From: Paenibacillus taihuensis
Lineage (GTDB): Bacteria > Bacillota > Bacilli > Paenibacillales > Paenibacillaceae
Length of the DNA: 64,000 nucleotides
Direction of reading: 5' to 3'
NCBI RefSeq assembly: GCF_003386535.1
Contig: NZ_QTTN01000006.1
Span: 1 to 64,000, forward strand
Shown here: in pieces, positions 26,538 through 36,309 of the stretch
How positions within the stretch are numbered: position 1 is the stretch's first letter
Layout: every line of letters starts with the position of its first letter
Notes under the pieces: model-generated
Database searches by the model: none
What the model was told of the DNA's origin: nothing
What the model saw: the letters and a program-made list of their open reading frames with translations, nothing else
Position numbers and translations under genes: made by a program

Positions 26538-28647
26538 TAATCGCATCAACGCAAGGCTCCACGAGTTGAAGCAAAAAGAGCTGAGGCTTAGAAGTGAGGT
26601 AGAGCTAAAGGATATCAAATATAACCAAGCGGATTGGTTCGCTCCTGCTCACGTTAAATTGAATGACAGTGAGGTTGTTATAGAAGACAACGTTGATCAT
26701 TGTTATTTGTCTTACTTGGAACTAAATAATAGTTTCAATTTAACGCCGAAGAAATCAGTTCTAAAAAGTTTATTCATATATAAGAAGCTTAACGTTCATT
26801 TTACTGGAGAAGTGAACGGTGATTGTGATATTCGACTCGTTGTAATTACCTATCTTAATCAAGAGAAAAAAAACGTCTATTCTGTTTCGCTTAATTCTAA
26901 CTTGGAAATTCCAATTCATAACGAACAGGATATTAGAATAGCTCTTCGTATTCAAGGGAATGGAAGATTTGTCTTGTCTTCTATTAAACTTGAGCCGATT
27001 GTTTATAATTTTATTGGTGGTACCAAAACGAGTGAAACCATGATTTCGGATGAAAGGCAGATCAAGACTGCCAGAGAAGTAAGAGTAGCAATGGTCGTCG
27101 ACGAATTTACTTATGAAAGTTTGCGACATGAGTGTCAAGCCATCTATTTAAGTCCGGATAATTGGCTGCAGATGATGCAGTTAAACAAGCCGGACGTATT
27201 TTTTTGTGAGTCAGCATGGAGTGGCAAGGATTCAGATAAGCGTGAGTGGAAAGGCAAAGTATACAGTAGTGTCAATTTTAAAACTGAGAATAGAAATGAA
27301 TTGTTACAAATCATTCAGTACTGCAAGGATAATGGAATTAAAACAGTATTTTGGAACAAGGAAGATCCGTCGCATTATGATGATCGAGTACATAATTTCG
27401 TAGATACTGCCAAAAAGTTTGACTATATATTCACAACTGCGGAAGAGTGTGTGGATCGCTATAAAAGTGAACATCAGCATAAAGACGTATATTCATTAAT
27501 GTTTGCTGTTCAACCGCGACAGTTTAATCCAATCGAAACATGCAATCGCACAGATGAGTTCATTTTTGCGGGGAGTTATTATAGACAGCATCCGAGTCGA
27601 TGTGAAGTTATGGATAAGATGTTTAGATTGATAAATGAAGTAAGTGAAAATAAGTTGGTGATCTATAACAGACAGTCCCAAAATGACGATGTGAATCATA
27701 AATTCCCAGAAGAATTTAGTACGTTTGTCCGACCAAGGTTGCCGTATACGCAACTAGACAAGGCATACAAGGGCTCGAAATTTTCCATTAATATTAATAC
27801 TGAAACACAATCAACAACAATGTTTGCTCGCAGGGTATTTGAGTTAATGGCATCAAACACGTTAGTTATTAGTAATTACTCTGCTGGTTTGGACAAACAT
27901 TTTGGTGACTTACTATACTTGCTAAACAGTGATACCGAAGTTCAGGGCCGAGATGTCCTAAAACAAGCGGTTATCTCTGATTATGAAAAACAACGTTTGA
28001 GAGCATTAAGGTTTGTATTGAGAAACCACACATACGAAGATAGACTGATTGATGTATTTAATAAGATTGGGATAACGGTTGAAAAACAACAGAATAAGGT
28101 TTATGTAGTCATGTTCGTGAATAATGAGCAAGAGTTAATTCAATCGATTGATGTATTTGAGAATCAAAATTACGGAAATAAGAAGTTGTTAATTATTAAT
28201 CAAGAAAATAGTCCGCTTGAGACTGCGGAATGGTTATCTAAGTATGGAAGCAGCACAATACAAATAATAGATATTCATATGATTAACAACTACAACAAAC
28301 GATTTATAGATTTTATTGATTCAGAGTATGTGGCCTTTATGAGCCAGGATTACTATTATGGAAATAATTATCTAGTAGATTTGTTATTAGCATATAAATA
28401 TGTTGATGAATATACGATTGTGGTGAAAAATCCTGCGGAAAAACCATATCGGTTTACTAATGGGGGATCAATGTTCTCTGCTGTCCTGCCAATAAGGTCT
28501 CTGGTTGCATTTGAATTCAATCAAGATGAAGACAGCATTGTAGATGAGTTATTTGAAGTGGGATTTAGAGTATTTAACTGTGATCCATATAATATTCTTT
28601 CACCTAAAATGAAAAATAAAGACAACATTGTAAGAGTAACTATATAA
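26530..28647 (+). CDS. CgeB-like glycosyltransferase with N- and C-terminal extensions
   Basis: A 705-residue protein. Residues 1-180 are a helical start (INARLHELKQKELRLRSEVE) and a beta-rich segment. Residues about 185-520 match the CgeB-type glycosyltransferase fold: VAMVVDEFTYESLRHEC, PDVFFCESAWSG, NGIKTVFWNKEDPSHYDD, FDYIFTT, DEFIFAGSYYRQHPSRCEVM, AYKGSKFSININT and ARRVFELMASNTLVISNYS. Residues 530-705 look like a GT2-like remnant (VYVVMFVNNEQELIQSIDVF, YVAFMSQDYYYGNNYL). Acceptor and donor are unknown. TTG at 26530 follows AGAGGG and overlaps the previous stop. It is paralogous to the N-terminal half of 32647-35535. Confidence 0.82.
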   Translation: MDNNRINARLHELKQKELRLRSEVELKDIKYNQADWFAPAHVKLNDSEVVIEDNVDHCYLSYLELNNSFNLTPKKSVLKSLFIYKKLNVHFTGEVNGDCDIRLVVITYLNQEKKNVYSVSLNSNLEIPIHNEQDIRIALRIQGNGRFVLSSIKLEPIVYNFIGGTKTSETMISDERQIKTAREVRVAMVVDEFTYESLRHECQAIYLSPDNWLQMMQLNKPDVFFCESAWSGKDSDKREWKGKVYSSVNFKTENRNELLQIIQYCKDNGIKTVFWNKEDPSHYDDRVHNFVDTAKKFDYIFTTAEECVDRYKSEHQHKDVYSLMFAVQPRQFNPIETCNRTDEFIFAGSYYRQHPSRCEVMDKMFRLINEVSENKLVIYNRQSQNDDVNHKFPEEFSTFVRPRLPYTQLDKAYKGSKFSININTETQSTTMFARRVFELMASNTLVISNYSAGLDKHFGDLLYLLNSDTEVQGRDVLKQAVISDYEKQRLRALRFVLRNHTYEDRLIDVFNKIGITVEKQQNKVYVVMFVNNEQELIQSIDVFENQNYGNKKLLIINQENSPLETAEWLSKYGSSTIQIIDIHMINNYNKRFIDFIDSEYVAFMSQDYYYGNNYLVDLLLAYKYVDEYTIVVKNPAEKPYRFTNGGSMFSAVLPIRSLVAFEFNQDEDSIVDELFEVGFRVFNCDPYNILSPKMKNKDNIVRVTI

Positions 28648-28670
28648 CAATGAAGTGGGTGTGCAGGTAA

Positions 28671-30632
28671 ATGTATAAAGTCAGCATTATAATACCGGTA
28701 TATAATGCTCAGAAGAAAATAAGTAAAGCTATCAATTCAATTTTGAATCAAACAATGGATACTCAGAATATTGAAGCTATTTTTGTCGACGATTGCTCTA
28801 AAGACAAGTCTGCAGAAATTATTCGAAATTATTGTGAATGCTATCCAAATTTCAAGCTTATTCAACTGGATCAAAATTCAGGTAGTCCATCCAGACCTAG
28901 AAACATTGGTGTGCGTGCTGCGAGTGCTGATTATATTATATTTTTGGATTCGGATGATAGGTTATTGGAAAATTCATGCCATCTACTTTACTCCGAGGCA
29001 AGTAGATATAACTATGACATTGTGAGAGGTTATTTGAAAATCGTTAAAAGTCACAATGAATCAAGATATTCTAATCGTCTAGCCAAGAAGGATTATGCAG
29101 TATCTATTCAGGAACTCGTGAAAAATCTCATTTCTAAACAAAGTACAACAATCGATGGGATTTTTAATAAAAAGTATCTTATTGAGAATGATATTACTTT
29201 CAGTGAGTCCATTCGAATGGGAGAAGACACACTCTTTTTCGGTAAATGTTATGCAAACACAGACCGTATTAAATATATTGACGAATGTGTTTATGAATAT
29301 GTTAAGCGAGATGAAGTGACTAATGTTTCATCCACTCAAAGTTATGGCTCAAGGGAGCTCAATGATCATTTATTTGTGTGGAATGAAACTAGAAGTATTC
29401 TGAAGAACATCGGTCTAGATTATTTTAGTCTAAGATTGCATGTTGGTCTAAGATCAGCTCTGGAAAGTATTCTAAACTTTTCGAATGGGTTGATACCACC
29501 GGAGGATTTTAATAAGTTAAGAAGTTTTCTCAAAGAGAACAAATCGATTCTTTCTGTCATGAATTTAAATGAGCGACTAAATGAAATTACAGCTAACATA
29601 CTTGATGGTGATTACGATTTGTTTGTTCAAAATACAAAAAAAAGAATACTGATTAATGGTTATGATTTGAAATTTATTAAGCCATTAATTCCACATTTAA
29701 AGCAAAAGTATGAAGTGGAAATCGATGAATGGAAAGGTCATGAAATTCACGATGAAGTCAGAAGTAAGGAATTACTAAAGTGGGCAGATATAATCATCTG
29801 TGAATGGTTATTGGGGAATGCCGAATGGTACTCGAATCATAAGCGTCCCAACCAACTCTTATTTGTAAGAATGCATGGTTTCGAGTCAACGCGGCAATAT
29901 GGAAAACGTGTAAACATTGATAATGTTGATTCGTTCATTGCTGTTGGTATGTACTATTACGAGTTGTTTATTCAAACATTTAAATTGCCTCGTGAAAAAG
30001 TCAGACTAATTCCAAATTATGTGGACTGCGATCGTTTTGATAATCAGAAAAAGGAAGGTTTCTCTCATAATATTGCTATAATTGGGGCGCTACCTTCCCA
30101 AAAGGGTTTAGATTTGGCTGTGGAAATACTTGGGAAACTGTTGGAGAACGATGACAGGTACCAGCTGCATGTAATTGGGTCAAAGCCCGAGGATGTAAAA
30201 TGGTTGTGGAAGATTGAAGAGGAGCGCTCTTATTACGAGGGAATTTATAAAAAAATAGATGAAAATAAAATGCTTAAAGGTGCTGTGAAGTTCGTTGGAT
30301 GGCAAGACAGTGCGGAGTACCTAAGAGAGATTGGGTTTATACTATCGCTAAGTAAACATGAGAGCTTCCATCTGGCACCGGGAGAGGGTATGGCCTCAGG
30401 GGCTATTGGTCTTCTACTGAAATGGCCTGGAGTGGAATACATATATCCGGATGAGTTTACTTTGGGAAGTGTTGATGAAATCGTAGAAGCTATAAAAGAC
30501 TTGGAGAATACGGAAAAGTTTAATGATTTAAGTCAACGGGGCAAGCAGTTTATTCGGACGACTTATGATATTCCTGAAGTGGTTGAGAAGTTCGAACTAC
30601 TTATTCAAAAAGGTTTTTTACAAAGAAATTAA
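28671..30632 (+). CDS. Bifunctional glycosyltransferase, GT2 plus GT4
   Basis: A 653-residue fusion. Residues 1-230 are a GT2 domain: VSIIIPVYNAQKKISKAINS, AIFVDDCSKDKS, SGSPSRPRNIGVRAASADYI and FLDSDDRL. Residues about 325-650 are a GT-B domain: ILINGYDLKFIKPLIPHL, IICEWLLGNAEWYS, VRLIPNYVDCDRF, IAIIGALPSQKGLDLAVEIL, VKFVGWQDSAEYLREIGFIL and SKHESFHLAPGEGMASGAIG. It would add two sugars in sequence or form a two-sugar unit. The ribosome site (GTGTGCAGG) is weak. The next gene starts 31 bp after its stop. Confidence 0.88.
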   Translation: MYKVSIIIPVYNAQKKISKAINSILNQTMDTQNIEAIFVDDCSKDKSAEIIRNYCECYPNFKLIQLDQNSGSPSRPRNIGVRAASADYIIFLDSDDRLLENSCHLLYSEASRYNYDIVRGYLKIVKSHNESRYSNRLAKKDYAVSIQELVKNLISKQSTTIDGIFNKKYLIENDITFSESIRMGEDTLFFGKCYANTDRIKYIDECVYEYVKRDEVTNVSSTQSYGSRELNDHLFVWNETRSILKNIGLDYFSLRLHVGLRSALESILNFSNGLIPPEDFNKLRSFLKENKSILSVMNLNERLNEITANILDGDYDLFVQNTKKRILINGYDLKFIKPLIPHLKQKYEVEIDEWKGHEIHDEVRSKELLKWADIIICEWLLGNAEWYSNHKRPNQLLFVRMHGFESTRQYGKRVNIDNVDSFIAVGMYYYELFIQTFKLPREKVRLIPNYVDCDRFDNQKKEGFSHNIAIIGALPSQKGLDLAVEILGKLLENDDRYQLHVIGSKPEDVKWLWKIEEERSYYEGIYKKIDENKMLKGAVKFVGWQDSAEYLREIGFILSLSKHESFHLAPGEGMASGAIGLLLKWPGVEYIYPDEFTLGSVDEIVEAIKDLENTEKFNDLSQRGKQFIRTTYDIPEVVEKFELLIQKGFLQRN

Positions 30633-30663
30633 TATTGGAATTTCGCTGAAAAGGAAGAGTTCT

Positions 30664-32265
30664 ATGAAGACGATTGAATTGCCTTTAATAGTAGATCGGT
30701 ATAAGGTTTACTCCGGTGATATCCATAGAAATTTGAAATATTTTATAGAAGTTTCGGAATCGATCTCTGGAGGGCTCACCGAAAAGAAGATATTGAATTG
30801 TCATGTAGATCGATTATTGTTTTTTTCTGATGTAGGCGAGCGCTTCAAACTTGAGATAACTCAGCGATCAGTGGAAAATGGCGATGAGTTTATCTTTCTT
30901 AATGTTACTAATCATACGGAAAAGAACCAAGTCTTAAAATTCTCCCTTGTTTTAAATAATATAAGTGAATCAGAAGTGTATGACTTAAATGAGGGATACA
31001 AAGAGCCGGCGTTCAGTCCCCGTTATGGACAGAATAAATTATCGACCCCAAGTAAATATGTATCCACTAATGTGGGCTCAATATTTATTTCAAAATGTAT
31101 GGTTTTTTCTGATAATAACCTAAATTATAAAGATCATAAGAAAAGCATCACAAGAAAGCTGCATGAAGAAAAAGACGGAGTTAGCCTCACTAAGAAGCAG
31201 TCATCAATTCATCTTGAATTCGTTGTGACTATTGCCTCAGGGAAGAAAGCAGATCAGTTTTTTCTCATTAGTGAAAAGGCCTTGTTTAATTCAAGTGAAA
31301 GTTTGAAAGCATATTTTTCAGATTACATGACTTCAATTGAGAATAATGATGTTAGGTTCAATATGTGGGTAACTCCACAAGGCTTATTTACCAAGCTCCC
31401 TTATTCTATTGAACCATTTGATCAGGATGCGTATGGAATTAGTCTTCATCATATGTCAAAAAAGGAAATGCTTCGGTATTATCAGAAAACAGGAGATAGG
31501 TTCTTTTATAATTTTATGTACAATGCAATTATTCAATTATTCGGATATAGACCATCTATAGACCGGATTTTTTTGACCGATTACACTTCGACATGGTTGA
31601 AGAAAGATTATGCCATTACATCACCATATATTGATACAAGATTAAACGAAACTATATCTCTTACAATTGAAGATAATAAGTCCTTGTTTTCGTTTGAGGA
31701 ATTGCAAAATTATCACTTAGCATATGCAGATTTTTTAGTTGATTACTCCCAATATGGGAAGCTATTGAGTGTTGACAATGAGGCATATTTTTTTCCTGAT
31801 TATTTTTCATTGGAATCAGATTCAAAACCAACGCATTCTAGTTTAAACCATCAACTGGGGATTCTAAATTATTTATTGAATAAATTTAAATTAACGAAAA
31901 ATGTAAATTATGAGAGAGTTTCATTATCCTTATTAAAGGCAGTGGAAAGTACAAAAAAACAATGGATTAAAGAGAACAGTGATTTGTACTACAAGGTTTC
32001 TTATCAGAATGAGGAACTCTGTTTCAGTGAGACGGACTATATATATGTCACGCTAATGGATTTGTTATTAGTTCAAGAATCAATAGTAGAACTCTATAAA
32101 GAAAAAAACACGGCAATTGGCGAATTGATTTATCAAAAAATGAAGTTTTTAAGCAGCAATAGCTTTGGTCTTGACGATGAGAACGCCAAGCTTCCACCGA
32201 ATGAAGACATCGCTTCAAGAAAAATGGCGATAAGGTTGGCGAAAAAGTTAGGATATATCGCATAA
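30664..32265 (+). CDS. Protein of unknown function in the glycan cluster
   Basis: A 533-residue protein I do not recognise. The first ~240 residues are beta-rich and include a repetitive N-terminal sheet pattern (RYKVYSGDIHRNLKYFIEVS). The rest is helical with aromatic clusters (MWVTPQGLFTKLPYSIEPFD, LSVDNEAYFFPDYFSLESDS, SSLNHQLGILNYLLNKF). A beta domain followed by an alpha/alpha barrel recalls polysaccharide lyases or glucuronyl C5-epimerases, but no diagnostic motif was confirmed. No signal peptide or membrane helix. The start at ATG 30664 follows AAAAGGAAGAGTTCT; upstream in-frame codons overlap the previous gene. It probably modifies or trims the glycan inside the cell. Confidence 0.7.
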   Translation: MKTIELPLIVDRYKVYSGDIHRNLKYFIEVSESISGGLTEKKILNCHVDRLLFFSDVGERFKLEITQRSVENGDEFIFLNVTNHTEKNQVLKFSLVLNNISESEVYDLNEGYKEPAFSPRYGQNKLSTPSKYVSTNVGSIFISKCMVFSDNNLNYKDHKKSITRKLHEEKDGVSLTKKQSSIHLEFVVTIASGKKADQFFLISEKALFNSSESLKAYFSDYMTSIENNDVRFNMWVTPQGLFTKLPYSIEPFDQDAYGISLHHMSKKEMLRYYQKTGDRFFYNFMYNAIIQLFGYRPSIDRIFLTDYTSTWLKKDYAITSPYIDTRLNETISLTIEDNKSLFSFEELQNYHLAYADFLVDYSQYGKLLSVDNEAYFFPDYFSLESDSKPTHSSLNHQLGILNYLLNKFKLTKNVNYERVSLSLLKAVESTKKQWIKENSDLYYKVSYQNEELCFSETDYIYVTLMDLLLVQESIVELYKEKNTAIGELIYQKMKFLSSNSFGLDDENAKLPPNEDIASRKMAIRLAKKLGYIA

Positions 32266-32332
32266 AGAGATTGGTTTGCAGTTTTTTGCAAACTAATTGG
32301 AAATGCAGAACTTTTTAAAAAGGTGAGTGAGT

Positions 32333-32632
32333 ATGAATTTAAATGAATATTTAAATCATAATACTCTTAATTCTAGCAGAAATCCCGTATCTCAAAACAA
32401 AATTAATGAACTTGAAAAAATAATACAAAGCAAAAATAATGAAATTTTAGCGCGACTTGCTAGCGAAGAAGAATTGTTGGAGAACTACAAGGGGTTTAAG
32501 CATGAATATAATCGCTTAGAGGCTAAGTACGTAAATATTTCAAAAAAGTATGAATTACTAAGTAAGTCGAAATTAGGAAAACTTACGCTTCTCTACTGGA
32601 AGTTCAGGAAAAGAATCCCGCAGGACTTTTGA
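32333..32632 (+). CDS. Small coiled-coil protein, tail-like relative of the FkbM protein
   Basis: A 99-residue protein. Residues 25-75 are a Lys/Glu coiled coil (INELEKIIQSKNNEILARLA). The end YELLSKSKLGKLTLLYWKF matches the pattern of YMRLRNTLPGKVAVKLWKFA at the end of the 25266 protein: a small loop, GK, hydrophobics, W-K-F and basic residues. It has no methyltransferase domain. It may be the surviving tail of a duplicated FkbM gene or an adaptor for the giant transferase encoded next. The ATG at 32333 follows AAAAAGGTG; a GTG two codons earlier is less well spaced. Confidence 0.7.
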   Translation: MNLNEYLNHNTLNSSRNPVSQNKINELEKIIQSKNNEILARLASEEELLENYKGFKHEYNRLEAKYVNISKKYELLSKSKLGKLTLLYWKFRKRIPQDF

Positions 32633-32646
32633 AATGGAGTAGTGCA

Positions 32647-35535
32647 ATGAATTTAAGTGACATCGAACGTAAGTTAGAGGAGATTTATCGACTTCGAACC
32701 CAGATTTTCAAGGAAATAAATCTGGAGCATAATGAGAATAATGATGTGTTTCAAGATACGCCTACAGAAAGAATGAGGTTCAACCGACGGGTATCCCATC
32801 TGTGCGAACTAAAGATTGCATGCATTATGGATGATTTCACGTACCAGTCCTTTGAACCGGAATGTAATTTATTTCAGGTTTCGCCTCATAATTGGCGGCA
32901 AGAGATCCAGCAATACCAGCCTGACATGTTTTTTTTAGAGTCCGCCTGGAGCGGGGGGGATGGGTTATGGAAGACAAAGATTGCTTATTTTAGTGATGAA
33001 TTGATTGAGGTTTTGAGTTATTGCAAGAAAACGAATATTCCGGTTGTATTTTGGAACAAGGAAGACCCTGTCTTTTTTGACACTTTTATTGGTGTTGCAC
33101 AATACGTTGATTTTGTATTCACGACAGATATAGACTGTATTGATGCATATAAATCAAAACTAGGGCACAATCAGGTATTTTTATTACCGTTTGCCGCTCA
33201 AACAAAGCATCATAATCCATTAGAGACTTTTACAAGAAAGAATAGATTCTGTTTTGCTGGTGCCTACTATAAGAAATATAAGACACGAACAAAGGATCTT
33301 GAAGCCTTCGTCGACATAATCGCTGCCGAGCATCAAGTAGATATCTATGATCGGAACTATTATAACAAGGATTCCAATTACAAATTCCCTAGAAAATATA
33401 AACGTTATATCCTAGGGAATTTGAAAGCTGGAGAAATCAGCAAAGCCTATAAGGGTTACAAGTTCAATATTAATATGAACACGGTCAAGCAATCGCAAAG
33501 CATGTGTGCTCGCCGTGTATTTGAACTGTTAGCTTCTAATACAGTGACGGTTAGCAATTATTCAAGGGCGATCCGTAATTTATTAGGTGATCTCGTAATA
33601 TGCACGGATGATAGTAAACGTCTACAAGATGAGCTTCGGAGATTCGATAATGAGGAGTATTACTCAAAGTATAGACTTCTAGGCTTAAGAAAAATAATAG
33701 CAGAACATACCTATCGACACCGTTTATCTTATATCGCAGAGAAGGTTTTCGGTAAACTATCGGAAGTGCCGAAACAAGTTGTTATCCTTGCTAAAGCGGA
33801 TACTGACGAGCAGATCAAGCGAATCATGAACCAATTCAAGCGTCAGAAATATGAGCATAAGAATCTCTTTATTCTCTCGGAAACTGGCATGAAGTCTTAT
33901 TTCGAGGAAATAATGATTAGCAATAGGTTAACTGAGGAGAACATGAATTGCTTTAAGGAACAAAGCAATTACCTGGCCTTCTTCTCGAATGATGATTATT
34001 ACGGTCCGAATTATATATATGATCTCATGCAGGCACTGGAATATTCCGAGTTACCTGTCATAAGCAAGGCTACTTTCTTTGAAAAAGTTGATGGCTCGAT
34101 AAATAAAGTAAATGAAGGACAGACGTATCGAGTGGTGAATGGTCCCCATATTAGGAGATCCCTCATTCAATCGACACAATTTACGGATAAAGAGATTGAA
34201 GAGTATCTGGATGAAATTAACGATGGAGTCGTTACCAGACCATCCATCTCAATTAATGAATACAACTACTGTATGAATTTCTCTGGTGAGTCACTTGAAG
34301 TCGTTGACGATATGGTATTGCCGGATATGGGTATAAGCATGGGTGTTGTGGAGCGGCATGCTAATCGAATAAAGCCGGATAGCGGTTCTCATTTAAGCAA
34401 ATCCAAAGCATTATTAATCGTTGACGATTACCCGGAATATGAGGATCTATACCGCTATGCATTTATCCATACCCGAGTAGTAGAGTATAAAAGAATGGGG
34501 CATATTGTAGATATATTTAAGTGCAGCGAACGATTCTCTAAAGGGTATTCTGAATTTTATGGAATTGATATTACGAGTGGATTCTATGAGGAAGTAAACG
34601 ATGTTTTGCATTACGGCGGCTATGACACCGTTCTTCTTCACTTTTTGAATGAAACGATTTGGGATGGCATCAAAAATGCGGCAAGAGGGAAGAAGATTAT
34701 CATTTGGGTTCATGGTTCAGAAATCCAGTCCTGGTGGAGAAGGAAGCATAACTATTCCACTCGGCAGGAGATGGAGCAAGCCGAAGCGCAATCGGACAAA
34801 CGTATCAGGTTCTGGAGAGAGATCTTTCAACTGGCCATCAGTGAATCATCGGAGTACAACATTCAGTTCGTCTTTGTTTCCAATTATTTAGCTCAAGGAG
34901 CGTTTGAGGATACGGGAATCACCCTCCCGGGTGAGAAATACAGCATCATTCATAATTATATTAACAATCAATTATTTAATTATCGCCAAAAGGATGCAGA
35001 GTTAAGGAAAAAGATTCTGACCATCAGGCCCTTTGCGAATCACAATTATGCGAATGATCTAGCAGTCCAAGCGATACAGGTATTGGCCAAAGAGCCTTTT
35101 TTCAAGGAGCTTGAGTTTAGAATCGTAGGTAAAGGCGACTTGTTTAAGGAGACGGTAAAAAAGGTCAGAAAGTACAAAAATGTGGTCATTGAGGAACGAT
35201 TCTTGAGGCTAGAGGAAATTGCTGACCTTCACAAGGACTACGGAATCTTCTTAGTACCAAGTCGAATGGACACCCAAGGTGTATCAAGGGATGAAGCGAT
35301 GTCTTCGGGATTGGTACCCGTTACTAATGCGGTCGCTGCAATACCGGAATTCGTTGATAGCGATTGCGGTTTTCTCGTAGAACCGGAGGATTATATGGAA
35401 CTTGCTGAAAGTATTAAGAAGTTATATGTTGATCCGGAGCTTTTTGAGAGATTATCGACTCATGCAGCCGAGCGAGTTAGACAGCAGAGTGGCATTCGAA
35501 GCACAATTAGTAGAGAAATCGAGCTTATTCAATAG
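32647..35535 (+). CDS. CgeB-like/GT4 fusion glycosyltransferase
   Basis: A 962-residue protein. Residues about 50-380 are CgeB-like: IACIMDDFTYQSFEPEC, PDMFFLESAWSGG, IPVVFWNKEDPVFFDT, FCFAGAYYKKYKTRTKDL, AYKGYKFNINMNT and ARRVFELLASNTVTVSNYS. A middle segment (YLAFFSNDDYYGPNYIYDLM) mirrors the C-terminal part of the 26530 protein. Residues about 620-960 are a GT4 domain: KALLIVDDYPEYEDLYRYAF, KIIIWVHGSEIQSWWRR, RIVGKGDLFKETVKKVRKY and VPSRMDTQGVSRDEAMSSG, then GFLVEPEDYMELAESI. It may catalyse two transfers. ATG 32647 follows GGAGTAGTGCA. rmlA starts 15 bp after its stop. Confidence 0.85.
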   Translation: MNLSDIERKLEEIYRLRTQIFKEINLEHNENNDVFQDTPTERMRFNRRVSHLCELKIACIMDDFTYQSFEPECNLFQVSPHNWRQEIQQYQPDMFFLESAWSGGDGLWKTKIAYFSDELIEVLSYCKKTNIPVVFWNKEDPVFFDTFIGVAQYVDFVFTTDIDCIDAYKSKLGHNQVFLLPFAAQTKHHNPLETFTRKNRFCFAGAYYKKYKTRTKDLEAFVDIIAAEHQVDIYDRNYYNKDSNYKFPRKYKRYILGNLKAGEISKAYKGYKFNINMNTVKQSQSMCARRVFELLASNTVTVSNYSRAIRNLLGDLVICTDDSKRLQDELRRFDNEEYYSKYRLLGLRKIIAEHTYRHRLSYIAEKVFGKLSEVPKQVVILAKADTDEQIKRIMNQFKRQKYEHKNLFILSETGMKSYFEEIMISNRLTEENMNCFKEQSNYLAFFSNDDYYGPNYIYDLMQALEYSELPVISKATFFEKVDGSINKVNEGQTYRVVNGPHIRRSLIQSTQFTDKEIEEYLDEINDGVVTRPSISINEYNYCMNFSGESLEVVDDMVLPDMGISMGVVERHANRIKPDSGSHLSKSKALLIVDDYPEYEDLYRYAFIHTRVVEYKRMGHIVDIFKCSERFSKGYSEFYGIDITSGFYEEVNDVLHYGGYDTVLLHFLNETIWDGIKNAARGKKIIIWVHGSEIQSWWRRKHNYSTRQEMEQAEAQSDKRIRFWREIFQLAISESSEYNIQFVFVSNYLAQGAFEDTGITLPGEKYSIIHNYINNQLFNYRQKDAELRKKILTIRPFANHNYANDLAVQAIQVLAKEPFFKELEFRIVGKGDLFKETVKKVRKYKNVVIEERFLRLEEIADLHKDYGIFLVPSRMDTQGVSRDEAMSSGLVPVTNAVAAIPEFVDSDCGFLVEPEDYMELAESIKKLYVDPELFERLSTHAAERVRQQSGIRSTISREIELIQ

Positions 35536-35550
35536 GAAGGAGTGGCTGCT

Positions 35551-36294
35551 TTGAAAGGAATTATACTAGCCGGTGGGACAGGCTCGCGTCTTATGCCACT
35601 CACGAAAATAACCAATAAGCATCTACTCCCCGTGGGAAAGTATCCGATGATCTATCATGCCATAGCGAAGTTAAAGCAAGCAAGCATTACAGATATCCTT
35701 ATCGTAACCGGCAAGGAGCATATGGGAGATGTAGTAAGCCTACTTGGCAGCGGTAATGATTACGGTCTGAGCTTCACTTATAAGGTCCAAGATGAAGCCG
35801 GGGGGATCGCTCAGGCTCTTGGATTGGCGGAGAATTTCGCGAACGGAGAGCAAGTCGTCATCATTCTTGGTGATAATGTATTTGAGGATAGCATCGTTCC
35901 TTTCGTATCGTCATTTCATGAGCAGCAGTCAGGTGCCAAAATCTTCATCCAACAGGTTCCGGATCCCCAGCGTTACGGGGTGCCTGAACTTGCGGAAGGC
36001 AAAATTGTTTCTATTGATGAAAAGCCGAAATCACCAAAAAGCAGCTATGCCGTAACCGGTGTTTATATGTATGATAGCCGGGTATTTGATATCATACGTA
36101 CGCTCAAACCATCCGGTCGTGGGGAATTGGAAATTACGGATGTCAACAATGCCTATATCAAATCGAATGAGTTAACATATGATGTTCTAGAAGGTTGGTG
36201 GACAGACGCAGGAACACACGCTTCTTTGGCGCGTGCGAATGAGTTTGCCAAGGATATATTTCTAGGATCGGAATTCGGAGAGTTAAAACTATGA
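35551..36294 (+). CDS. rmlA: Glucose-1-phosphate thymidylyltransferase, short form
   Basis: 247 residues. LKGIILAGGTGSRLMPLTKI is the nucleotide-binding loop, followed by NKHLLPVGKYPMIYHAIAKL, DEAGGIAQALGLAENF, VVIILGDNVFEDSIVPF and GWWTDAGTHASLARANEFA. It makes dTDP-glucose, the first step to dTDP-L-rhamnose. It is shorter than the ~290-residue E. coli RmlA and matches the short RmlA/RfbA-like class found in Gram-positives and archaea. The start is TTG at 35551, eight bases after AAGGAG; a GTG at 35542 overlaps the ribosome site. First of rmlACBD. Confidence 0.93.
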   Translation: MKGIILAGGTGSRLMPLTKITNKHLLPVGKYPMIYHAIAKLKQASITDILIVTGKEHMGDVVSLLGSGNDYGLSFTYKVQDEAGGIAQALGLAENFANGEQVVIILGDNVFEDSIVPFVSSFHEQQSGAKIFIQQVPDPQRYGVPELAEGKIVSIDEKPKSPKSSYAVTGVYMYDSRVFDIIRTLKPSGRGELEITDVNNAYIKSNELTYDVLEGWWTDAGTHASLARANEFAKDIFLGSEFGELKL

Positions 36295-36309
36295 TGCTGG
36301 AGGCGATAG

